Origin: Myxococcus llanfairpwllgwyngyllgogerychwyrndrobwllllantysiliogogogochensis
GTDB lineage: Bacteria > Myxococcota > Myxococcia > Myxococcales > Myxococcaceae
DNA length: 44,946 bases
NCBI RefSeq assembly: GCF_006636215.1
Contig: NZ_VIFM01000070.1
Span: 1-44,946 of the forward strand
Reading direction: 5' to 3'
Below are positions 38,332 through 44,946 of this stretch, piece by piece. The notes beneath the pieces were generated by a model, which was not told the DNA's origin, did no database searches, and saw only the letters and a program-made list of their open reading frames with translations. The position numbers and the translations under genes were made by a program. Numbering within the stretch: position 1 is the stretch's first letter; each line of letters begins with the position of its first letter.

Positions 38332-39885
38332 TCAGTAGTTCCAGGCGGTGCAGTCGGTCGTCGTGCGGGTGACGAACTCGGCCAGCGTGCGCAGGTTCCG
38401 CACGAACGTGCTCGTGTCGAGATAGTCACCCGGCGTGGCGCCACTTCGCGGACCGCTCGGGCTGTAGGTTGTCAGCCACTTCTCGTTGTTCACCGTCGCA
38501 TCCACGGCCTGGGCCGTGTCGGCGCGGAGCTGCTGGCACGAGCGCTTCATCACCGTCGTGTCGCTCGCCAGCCGGTTGTACTCCGCGCGGAGGGCGACGA
38601 GCTGGGACGGACCCTCCCACCCATAGTTCTGGTAGGTCGGCGGGGCCTGGGAGAACCGCACAGGGTAGCCGCCGGGCTTCACCGTGAAGAAGCCCGTGTT
38701 CGCCGGAGAGGTGTCATCCAGTTCGATGTAGCGGTGGATGAGCGTGTCGTTCGCATGATCGACGGTCTCCAGGTACGCGAGCGCGGTGCCGACCGCGTCG
38801 CGGTTCGCCGGCACGCTGGGGTCGAGCTGGTAGAGACGAAGCAGCGCCCACATGGCGTCCTGACTCTCCTGACCGGCGATGGCTGGAACCTCCCAGTTGC
38901 GCGCCCAGCGCGGCTGCATCTGGATGTCATATTGCTGCGCCCAGGCGGGCTGGGGCTGGGGCATCTGTGCCCGGCGAAGGAATCCCCCGAACGCGGTGCG
39001 CATGCCCTGATAGGTCGTGGCCTGCGCGGGATAGATTTCCTGGGCCCAGTTCAGCATCTCCACGAAGGCCGTCGCGAGGTTGTCGTTCAGGGTCGGGTCA
39101 TCCCAGTACTCGTGGGTGTAGGTATTCGCATAACAGTTCGCGAGGCCACACGAGGTCCCGATGGAGGGCGGGTAGCTGGCCGTGAGCGCCGGTCGCGCGG
39201 CGACGGGACCGGTGAAGCCCTGGGGGAATCCACCATTCGTCGGGAACTGCGAGGTCTCCACCCGCGCGCGGGCGTAGGACGAGGCGTCGGAGATAGTCGT
39301 GTTCGCGAACCCGAGGAGCTGGTCGGCGCGCATCATCGCGATGAGCGCGTTCTGGGTGGTCTGGTCGTCGTAGGTCGTCGTCGTACAGCCGCCGCAGCTA
39401 CAGCTCGCCGTGGTGTGGCGGTAGCACCCCTTCAGCGTCGGCGTCGCCTTGAAGTCCGCGTAGAGCCGCCAGCCTCCCGACTTGACCTGCCCATGACGCA
39501 GCGCCATCGCCGCGTCCGTCGCGTACGTCTTGAGCGCGGGTGTGGCCGGGTCCGCGAGGGCCGCCTCGACGAACGCAATCACCACGTCCGACGTGCCGGG
39601 CGACTGAATCATGATCTGCGCTTCGTCGAGCTGGATGTCGCCCCAGCGCTCGCTCAGGTTGTTGGCATTGTGATGCCACGCATAGCCGCCCTGGCGTGCC
39701 ACCTGGTCATGGAAGTACGTCGCCGCGTTCCGCATCCGGCCGAGCGCCTTCGCGCGGAGCGGAGTCGTGGCCTCCCGCGCCGCCTCGCCAGTCCGAGTGC
39801 CTTCGTCATCGGGTTCGGAAGGCATGGGCGCGCAGGCGAACGTCGAGAGCAGCGGAAAGAGCACGAGCACAATGGGTCTTCGCAT
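38332..39885 (-). CDS. PL10-like pectate lyase, secreted lipoprotein
   Basis: The protein has 517 residues. The signal MRRPIVLVLFPLLSTFACAP ends in a lipobox-like TFAC. The body is an alpha-toroid: DDQTTQNALIAMMRADQLLG, TNGGFPQGFTGPVA, EYWDDPTLNDNLATAFVEML and ARNWEVPAIAGQESQDAMWA. These correspond to the family's N-G-G-W-P-Q, Y-N-D-x-A and A-R-x-Y-E-x-P-S-x-x-G-x-E-S elements. A CSCGGC cluster inserted near residue 155 is unusual. It would cleave polygalacturonate or a related uronate polymer by beta-elimination. The family call is by motif only; divergence in NGGFPQ and RNWEVP suggests an altered substrate. The start at 39885 is fixed by the signal. Confidence 0.78.
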   Translation of the reverse strand: MRRPIVLVLFPLLSTFACAPMPSEPDDEGTRTGEAAREATTPLRAKALGRMRNAATYFHDQVARQGGYAWHHNANNLSERWGDIQLDEAQIMIQSPGTSDVVIAFVEAALADPATPALKTYATDAAMALRHGQVKSGGWRLYADFKATPTLKGCYRHTTASCSCGGCTTTTYDDQTTQNALIAMMRADQLLGFANTTISDASSYARARVETSQFPTNGGFPQGFTGPVAARPALTASYPPSIGTSCGLANCYANTYTHEYWDDPTLNDNLATAFVEMLNWAQEIYPAQATTYQGMRTAFGGFLRRAQMPQPQPAWAQQYDIQMQPRWARNWEVPAIAGQESQDAMWALLRLYQLDPSVPANRDAVGTALAYLETVDHANDTLIHRYIELDDTSPANTGFFTVKPGGYPVRFSQAPPTYQNYGWEGPSQLVALRAEYNRLASDTTVMKRSCQQLRADTAQAVDATVNNEKWLTTYSPSGPRSGATPGDYLDTSTFVRNLRTLAEFVTRTTTDCTAWNY

Positions 39886-39895
39886 GCGCGCTACG

Positions 39896-40228
39896 CTAGC
39901 AAGCAGGTGGCGCGTGTGCAGCGTCGCCTCCAGACGCCGGGTCCTGAGTGGGGCGCGGCGGCCCGTCTCCAACAACCCCTGGAGGTGGTGGGGCACCGCG
40001 CAGGCGACGAACGAGGATGAACCCCAGCGAGAGGGCCGCCACGGTGAAGCCCGCGAGTCGCAGGTGTGTCCCGATGACTCCAGCCACGCCGACCGTCACC
40101 CCGAGCAGCGACAGATACGCGGCGATGCACAGGGGGCACTTCGGGATGAGCGCGGCCAGCAGCCCCAGGGCCAGCGACACGCCCGGCGCGCCCACCGCCG
40201 GGCGGCGTGTCAACGGGTCAGCGGCCAT
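39896..40228 (-). CDS. Small membrane protein with K-C-P-L-C motif
   Basis: This 110-residue protein has three hydrophobic segments (about residues 15-30, 33-55 and 57-75). The first ends in IPKCPLCIAAYLSLLG; a CPxC motif at a membrane edge recalls MerC-like or other metal/thiol membrane proteins. The tail is Pro/Gly-rich and probably disordered. Its start overlaps the DUF899 stop by 11 bp on the same strand, so the two are translationally coupled. With the thioredoxin-like DUF899 protein this suggests a thiol or metal-linked function, which is inference. Confidence 0.7.
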   Translation of the reverse strand: MAADPLTRRPAVGAPGVSLALGLLAALIPKCPLCIAAYLSLLGVTVGVAGVIGTHLRLAGFTVAALSLGFILVRRLRGAPPPPGVVGDGPPRPTQDPASGGDAAHAPPAC

Positions 40229-40925
40229 ACTGGTCTCTCAGTCGCACCCACTGCATCGGCCAAGGCAGCCCGTCCTCGTCACGGCCCTTCGGGACGAGGT
40301 CCAGGACCTGGTAGGCCGTGTTGATGACCTCGATGCCTCGTCCATAGGTCCCGTAGGTGTGGAAGACGTCGCCGCGCTCGTCCTTCGCGAAGGCGCTGAT
40401 GCCCGGCATGTCTGAGTTGGACTCCCGTAGCGGTCCGTAGTTGTAGACGGCTTCGCCGCGCTCCCGTTCGTCCGGGTGGAACGACACGTTGAAATCGAAG
40501 TTGAAGGTGTTGGCCTGGGATGACAGCCACTTGAAGCGCCAGCCCATTCGCTGCTGGAACGCCTGCAGCTTGGGCAGCGCCGCGCGGGAGATGGCGACGA
40601 AGCTCACGTCCCGCTGGGCCAGGTGCTCGACGACTCCGTTGAAGGAGTCCGCCCAGAACGAACAGTTCTTGCAACCCGCCTCCCACTCTGGCGCGAACAT
40701 GAAGTGATAGACGACCAACTGGCTTCGGCCCGCGAAGAGCTGCGCCAGCGTCTCCTGCCCGTCGGGGCCGTTGAACACATAGGGCTCGGCCACGCGCAGC
40801 CAGGGGAGGGCGCGGCGTGTGGCGCTCAGCTCGTCGTGCATGCGCATGAGGGCCTTCTCCCTCGCCAGCAGTTCCTTGCGTGCGGCGAGCCACTCGCTCT
40901 TCGATTCCGTCATGACGGGTGTCAC
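40218..40925 (-). CDS. DUF899 thioredoxin-like protein
   Basis: The protein has 235 residues using the GTG at 40925, which has GGAGG 6 bases upstream; the ATG at 40913 lacks a ribosome site. DUF899 features are clear: WLAARKELLAREKALMRMHD, ELSATRRALPWLRV, LVVYHFMFAPEWEAGCKNCS, FWADSFNGVVEHLAQRDVSF, FNFDFNVSFHPDE and HTYGTYGRGIEVINTAYQVL. C-K-N-C sits where thioredoxins have CxxC, so thiol redox chemistry is plausible. It is divergent from a TPR/winged-helix regulator. The motif TTGTTACTCCC lies upstream of it and also upstream of the Vgb-like gene. Confidence 0.9.
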   Translation of the reverse strand: MTPVMTESKSEWLAARKELLAREKALMRMHDELSATRRALPWLRVAEPYVFNGPDGQETLAQLFAGRSQLVVYHFMFAPEWEAGCKNCSFWADSFNGVVEHLAQRDVSFVAISRAALPKLQAFQQRMGWRFKWLSSQANTFNFDFNVSFHPDERERGEAVYNYGPLRESNSDMPGISAFAKDERGDVFHTYGTYGRGIEVINTAYQVLDLVPKGRDEDGLPWPMQWVRLRDQYGR

Positions 40926-40980
40926 GTGATTCCTCCACGGGGATTGGGGACTCCAGACGTAATGGGTGGCGGGCGTGGGG

Positions 40981-40993
40981 CGGGAGTAACAAA
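40981..40993 (-). promoter_or_regulatory. Shared motif TTGTTACTCCC upstream of the DUF899 gene
   Basis: On the minus strand the sequence reads TTTGTTACTCCCG at 40993-40981, about 56 bp upstream of the DUF899 GTG. The 11-mer TTGTTACTCCC recurs in the same orientation relative to transcription at 42228-42238, upstream of the Vgb-like gene. Confidence 0.5.
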
Positions 40994-41039
40994 GGCGACG
41001 GGCTTCCCAACGCAGGTGGGGTGCTGGAGGATGCGCGGC

Positions 41040-42260
41040 ATGGATGTGCTGGTCACCGTGGCGGCTCGGGCGCTTCGTGAGGGAGACCCACTCGGTGCGC
41101 TTCAACGCGTGGCGCTCCGAGAGGACGCTCCGGCGTTGGCCCTGAGAGGGGTCGCGATGGCGCAGTTGGGCGAGTTCCCCAGGGCCCTGCATCTGTTGAA
41201 GCGTGCCGCGCGCGCCTATGGCTCCGGGGACGTCCTTGCGCGGGCGCGCTGCGGCGTCGCGGAGGCGGAGGTGGCGCTCGCATCCCGCGACTTCGAAGGC
41301 GCGGAACTCGTGCTCGTCGAGGCGCTGCGAACCTTCGAACTCCATGGCGACTCCGAGAACGCGCGCTACACGCGCCTGTTGCAGGCACGGCATGCCCTGG
41401 TGCTGGGACGTGTCGATGCAGCCGAGCGGTTGATTGCCGAGCTCGACCCGCGCGATGCGCCCGCGATGCATTCGACGCTCGCACGGCTGCTGTCGTTCGA
41501 GGTGGCGTTGCGCCGGGGGGAGATTCGCTCCGCCCGCACCGCTCTCGAACACGCACGCGTCGCCGCCCGGAACGCGCGCATCCCCGCGCTTGGCGCCGAG
41601 GTCGAGCATGCGGCCCGGGTCCTGAGCATCCCCGCCGCGCGAGTCGTCGTTCGGGGCGAGGCGCGGCCTGTCTTGCTCGACGAGGTCGAGTCCCTGCTCG
41701 GCTCGGAGCACCTCGTCGTTGACGCCTGTCGTCGCGTGTTCCGTTCGGGCTCGCGGGTCGTGTCGCTGTCCACGCGCCCCGTGCTGTTCGCGCTCCTGCG
41801 GGTGCTGGCCGAGGCCTGGCCGGGTGACGCCTCACGCGACGCGCTCGTCTGGCACGTGTTCGGAGCGCGGCGGGTGAATGCCTCGCATCGCGCGCGCCTG
41901 CGCGTGGAACTGGGTCGTCTGCGCACGCAGTCGCGCGACCTGGTGGACATCCAGGCGACCCCGCGCGGCTTCGTCCTGGTTCCCCGGCGTCCGGTGGAGG
42001 TCCGGGTCCTCACGCCGCCCGTCGAGGGGGCGGACGGGGCCGTGTTGGCGCTGCTCGCGGACGGTGAGCACTGGTCGACCTCCGCGCTCGCGCTCGCGCT
42101 GGGGGCAAGTCAGCGCACGGTGCAGCGCGCGCTCGCCACGCTGGAAGAGGCCGGACAGGTCCAGGGTCTGGGGCGTGGCCGCGCGAGACGCTGGGTGGCT
42201 CCCCCGGTCAGCGGCTTCACGACGACCTTGTTACTCCCCACCTCGGGTTTCCCTGGGTAG
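41040..42260 (+). CDS. Helix-turn-helix regulator with TPR-like N-terminus
   Basis: The protein has 406 residues. The ATG at 41040 has GGAGG 9 bases upstream; one at 41031 directly abuts it. Residues about 1-190 form TPR-like helical pairs (ALRGVAMAQLGEFPRALHLL, ARCGVAEAEVALASRDFEGA, SEVALRRGEIRSARTALEHA-type). Residues about 225-320 resemble an OmpR/SARP-like winged helix (LSTRPVLFALLRVLAEAWPG, VNASHRARLRVELGRLRTQS). Residues 345-385 form a second helix-turn-helix (STSALALALGASQRTVQRAL). It probably regulates the flanking DUF899 and Vgb-like genes, which share an upstream 11-bp motif. Confidence 0.82.
   Translation: MDVLVTVAARALREGDPLGALQRVALREDAPALALRGVAMAQLGEFPRALHLLKRAARAYGSGDVLARARCGVAEAEVALASRDFEGAELVLVEALRTFELHGDSENARYTRLLQARHALVLGRVDAAERLIAELDPRDAPAMHSTLARLLSFEVALRRGEIRSARTALEHARVAARNARIPALGAEVEHAARVLSIPAARVVVRGEARPVLLDEVESLLGSEHLVVDACRRVFRSGSRVVSLSTRPVLFALLRVLAEAWPGDASRDALVWHVFGARRVNASHRARLRVELGRLRTQSRDLVDIQATPRGFVLVPRRPVEVRVLTPPVEGADGAVLALLADGEHWSTSALALALGASQRTVQRALATLEEAGQVQGLGRGRARRWVAPPVSGFTTTLLLPTSGFPG
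42228..42238 (+). promoter_or_regulatory. Shared motif TTGTTACTCCC upstream of the Vgb-like gene
   Basis: The same 11-mer as at 40993-40981, here on the plus strand, 55 bp before the ATG at 42294. It overlaps the last codons of the regulator gene, encoding part of its C-terminus. Confidence 0.5.
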
Positions 42261-42293
42261 AGCGGACCACGGGACATCGGAAGGAGCGCGGAC

Positions 42294-42962
42294 ATGGACA
42301 AGACTCGGAGCGAGGTGGAGGAGACACAGCCAGCGGAGGTCGTCCGTGAGTACGGCCCGTTCGAGGGCGCCTCGCGCGTCCACGGCGTGACGTTCGACGG
42401 CGCACAGGTCTGGTTCGCTGGCGGCGAAACGCTTCAGGCCTTCGACCCGGCGAGTGGTGAACCCGTGCGCACGCTCGCCGTCGCGTGTGACGCGGGGACC
42501 GCCTTCGATGGGCGGCATTTGTTTCAGCTCGGCGGAGGGCTCATCCGGAAGATCGACCCCGAGACGGGACAGGTGTTGAAGACGCTCCCGGCTCCGGGCA
42601 ATGGCAGTGACTCGGGGCTCACCTGGGCCGAGGGCTCGCTGTGGGTGGGTGAGTATCGCGGCCGGAGAATCCATCGAATCGACCCCGAGACGGGCGCCAT
42701 CCTGCGCACCATTGAGTCCAACCGCTTTGTCACGGGCGTGACGTGGGCGGAGGGGGAACTCTGGCACGGCACCCTGGAAGACGGCGCGAGTGATATCCGG
42801 CGGATCGACCCGGCTGACGGCCGCGTGCTCGTCAGGCTCACGTTGCCCGAGGGAGTGAGCGTCACCGGGCTCGAAGCGGACAGGGGCGACCTCTTCTACG
42901 CGGGTGGCGGCGCGAGCGGCAAGGTGCGCGCCGTGAGGCGGCCTCGACGCTCGCGCCGCTGA
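42294..42962 (+). CDS. Vgb/YncE/glutaminyl-cyclase-like beta-propeller protein
   Basis: The 222-residue cytoplasmic protein has no signal. It consists of five or six propeller strands with the pattern [IV]-x-R-I-D-P-[AE]-[TD]-G-x-[VI]-L (IRKIDPETGQVLKTL, IHRIDPETGAILRTI, IRRIDPADGRVLVRL) alternating with LTWAEGSLWVGEYRG and VTWAEGELWHGTLED. This fits virginiamycin-B-lyase-like or glutamine-cyclotransferase-like propellers, but the chain is shorter than typical enzymes of either family and catalytic residues cannot be confirmed. AAGGAG precedes the ATG. It lies 33 bp after the TPR/HTH regulator and shares a motif with the DUF899 gene. Confidence 0.8.
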   Translation: MDKTRSEVEETQPAEVVREYGPFEGASRVHGVTFDGAQVWFAGGETLQAFDPASGEPVRTLAVACDAGTAFDGRHLFQLGGGLIRKIDPETGQVLKTLPAPGNGSDSGLTWAEGSLWVGEYRGRRIHRIDPETGAILRTIESNRFVTGVTWAEGELWHGTLEDGASDIRRIDPADGRVLVRLTLPEGVSVTGLEADRGDLFYAGGGASGKVRAVRRPRRSRR

Positions 42963-43056
42963 TGAACTGGGTGAAGACCGCACGCCTCGCTGGAGCCTCC
43001 GCGATGGGAGGTCCGGCGGGTTCACCCGAGGGACGGCGGCGCGGTGTCGTCAGGGT

Positions 43057-44637
43057 CTACAGCCGCGTGACGCGCTTGAGCGCCTTGGTGTTCCCCTCAC
43101 CGAGCGAGAAGAAGGCGCTGCCATCAGGCGCGAAGGTGAGTGCCTCCGAATAGCCGGGGTTCGTCACCTCGCACCGGGTCCCCAGCAGCGCCGCCGGGAC
43201 GCTCTGCCCCGCCTGTCGCTTCCATAGGAAGGTGTGCGTATAGGTCTTGATGAGAATCTCCCCGCCGTCGGGGGAGATGGCGCCTCCCGTCACCACGCGG
43301 TCCTCCTCCGCCGTCGAGCCCGGCAGGAAGTCGAGCTCCGCCACCAGCTCCAGCGTCCGGGACACGCCCGGCGCGTTCAGCGGCACGGCATAGCGGTACA
43401 CCTGCGAGTGTCCCGACGGCGCCTTGGTCACGATGTAGATGTCGCCCTGGGTGTCCACGAACATCGCCTCCGCGTTGGGCGCCACGCCGCCTGGATAGGT
43501 GAACGGGAAGCGCTCCACGCCACTCACGGGCACCGTCACGGGCGCCTGGGCCACGCTGACGGTCGGCTCGGGGAATCGCACGACTTCCCGCACGCTCGGC
43601 AGGCCATTGTTGTCACCGATGCGCCCCACGTAGACGTAGTCCACGCTGCTCACGGGGCCGGGGCCCATGGCCATGTCCTCCCAATCCAGGTTCGGGTTGC
43701 TCGACAGGGTGTAGGTGCCCAGGAAATGGCCGTCCACGGCGCTCAGCGCGTAGACGTGCTCGACGCAGTTGCCGCCGCTGGCGCCACACCGGTCATTGTG
43801 CGTCCAGACGACCTGGGCGTTGGCCCTGCTGGCCGCGAGCCCCGAGGCATCGGTGAGGATGGCGACGTTGTGCGGCGTCAGATTGACCGGCGCGCCGAAG
43901 GTCGGGCACTGAGGCGTGCTCGCCGCGGGCGTGGCGGTGATGGGCGTCGCGTAGGCCGAGGCATTGCCGGAGAGGTCCTCGGCCTTCACCATCAGCTCGT
44001 AGGTCGTGCCATTCACCAGCCCCGTGAGCGTCACCAGGGGCTGGGTGAGGCTGTAGCGGTAGCTGTAGGTCGCGGCCCCCGCGGCGCGGTACTTCACCGT
44101 GTACCGCCGGAAGTCCGGCTCGGTGTTGGCGCTCCAGGTCAGTCCGAGCACGGTGTCGCCTGGAGTCGCCACGAGCTGTCCTGGCACCACGGGAGGTGTC
44201 ACGTCCGGCCCGGTGGGCGTCGGCGTGGCGTTCACCGCGGTGCAGTACGCCGAGGCATTGCCCGAGGTGTCCTGGGCCTTCACCTCGAAGGCATAGGTCA
44301 CTCCATTCACCAGCCCCGGGAGCGTCAGGGGCGGCGCGCCCACTCCCCACTTGTAGGACGGCGTCGTCTGTCCAACGACGCGGTAGCGGACCGCGTAGTC
44401 CTTGAGGTCCGCCGCGGGGCTCGGGTCCCACGACAGGATGACACCGCTGTTCGCCGCGAGGATGCTCAAGCCCGTGGGGACGGGAGGGGCCTCGGTGTCC
44501 GCCAGGGGGCTCGACACACGGGCGGCTTCTGGCAGCGCTTCTTCCTCACCAGGAGCGGATGAGACGCCGCACCCCACGCAGAGGCTCAACAGAAGACTGC
44601 ACAAGCCGGCGAAAGGCATGAGTACACGACGCGTCAC
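43057..44637 (-). CDS. Fibronectin type III lipoprotein with propeller-like C-terminus
   Basis: The protein has 526 residues. The GTG at 44637 is chosen because AGGAGG sits 5 bases upstream and gives the signal MTRRVLMPFAGLCSLLLSLC ending VGCGVS. Two FN3 domains follow (residues about 45-135: APPVPTGLSILAANSGVILS, LKDYAVRYRVVGQTTPSYKW; and about 137-230: FRRYTVKYRAAGAATYSYRY, YELMVKAEDLSGNASAYAT). The C-terminal 290 residues contain propeller-type repeats (VYALSAVDGHFLGTYTL, DYVYVGRIGDNNG, AEAMFVDTQGDIYIVTK, GGAISPDGGEILIKTYTH, ALTFAPDGSAFFSLGEG). Likely a surface adhesin or binding protein. The downstream edge is convergent with the Vgb-like gene. Confidence 0.85.
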   Translation of the reverse strand: MTRRVLMPFAGLCSLLLSLCVGCGVSSAPGEEEALPEAARVSSPLADTEAPPVPTGLSILAANSGVILSWDPSPAADLKDYAVRYRVVGQTTPSYKWGVGAPPLTLPGLVNGVTYAFEVKAQDTSGNASAYCTAVNATPTPTGPDVTPPVVPGQLVATPGDTVLGLTWSANTEPDFRRYTVKYRAAGAATYSYRYSLTQPLVTLTGLVNGTTYELMVKAEDLSGNASAYATPITATPAASTPQCPTFGAPVNLTPHNVAILTDASGLAASRANAQVVWTHNDRCGASGGNCVEHVYALSAVDGHFLGTYTLSSNPNLDWEDMAMGPGPVSSVDYVYVGRIGDNNGLPSVREVVRFPEPTVSVAQAPVTVPVSGVERFPFTYPGGVAPNAEAMFVDTQGDIYIVTKAPSGHSQVYRYAVPLNAPGVSRTLELVAELDFLPGSTAEEDRVVTGGAISPDGGEILIKTYTHTFLWKRQAGQSVPAALLGTRCEVTNPGYSEALTFAPDGSAFFSLGEGNTKALKRVTRL

Positions 44638-44870
44638 GGTGACCTCCTGAAATGTCATTCCATGGATGGAAACACGCCGCAGCCTAAGGCCCCGCACCCG
44701 GGGCAACAATGACGACAGGATTTACGTATCCATCCAGGTCAAAGTTTGACCTTCACAATGAAAGAGCCGCTTGAGAACAAGCGTTCTGAAGTCATCGCCC
44801 GGCTCAGCCCACGGGGCAGCTCCCGCACCCTCCTGAATCAACTCCCGAGAATTGGAATGGGAGGTCTCAC

Positions 44871-44946
44871 ATGTCATTCGGTTTCCTGAATCGCATTCGC
44901 CGCAAGGTTGTCGCATGGCCCAAGCCTCCACCGCCTCCGCCCCCAC
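44871..44946 (+). CDS. 5' end of a gene with a Pro-rich N-terminus (truncated by window)
   Basis: An ATG at 44871 preceded by GGGAGG opens a frame that continues to the window edge: MSFGFLNRIRRKVVAWPKPP then at least six prolines. The basic, amphipathic start and polyproline run are not a standard signal peptide. The product cannot be identified from 25 codons. The 233-bp space before it (44638-44870) shows no other gene. Confidence 0.5.
   Translation, partial: MSFGFLNRIRRKVVAWPKPPPPPPP

Overview
The window is high-GC, gene-dense DNA with many lipoproteins. Its content points to a myxobacterium, probably Myxococcaceae: Asp-Ala-Gly linkers after lipoprotein signals, RCC1 beta-propellers, MopE-type metal-binding repeats, PD40 and FN3 surface proteins, an ADOP-type ABC permease, and many one-component regulators each facing a small enzyme gene. 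No rRNA, tRNA, CRISPR array, transposase, integrase or phage gene was recognised. The species assignment is inference.

Layout. 1-981 holds the 5' end of an RCC1 lipoprotein (minus strand). 1169-4086 is a LytS/LytTR two-component pair followed by a PD40 lipoprotein; a pair of LytTR-type direct repeats lies between the response regulator and the lipoprotein. 4226-5665 is an AraC-type regulator divergent from a DUF3224 lipoprotein. 5750-10184 (minus) carries a beta-helix-like protein, a large MacB/FtsX-type permease and a leucine-rich-repeat protein. 10356-11561 is an EstB-like serine hydrolase. 11571-14197 is an SDR plus imine-reductase-like operon facing its likely AraC regulator. 14245-15877 has two unknown proteins around a GFA-family protein. 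15897-17200 is a TetR regulator facing a peroxiredoxin-like gene over a clear operator. 17325-19160 is an M4 metalloprotease. 19170-20766 is SoxR facing a quinone oxidoreductase over a perfect sox-box palindrome. 20892-22780 is a small protein plus a MocR regulator.

22975-27847 contains an orphan GspG pseudopilin, a small Cys-rich lipoprotein, a modular esterase, an FG-GAP-like repeat protein and a methyltransferase. 28064-33100 (minus) is one 1678-residue lipoprotein: one seven-blade RCC1 propeller, a MopE region with six near-identical 198-bp repeats, then fourteen more RCC1 blades. 33300-36236 holds two convergent beta-lactamase-fold hydrolases. 36540-40925 holds a small unknown gene, a SnoaL-like protein, a GNAT acetyltransferase, a PL10-like pectate lyase, a CPLC membrane protein and a DUF899 protein. 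41040-42962 is a TPR/winged-helix regulator followed by a Vgb-like propeller. 43057-44637 is an FN3 lipoprotein, and 44871 starts a truncated Pro-rich gene.

The theme is signalling and envelope biology. At least eight regulators sit beside or divergent from their probable targets, and several intergenic spaces hold clean inverted or direct repeats. The most informative are the LytTR boxes at 3016-3045, the TetR operator at 16560-16580, the SoxR box at 19664-19685, a shared 11-bp motif linking the DUF899 and Vgb-like genes to the regulator between them, and a shared TGACA-N6-TGTCA site upstream of the EstB-like and GFA genes.
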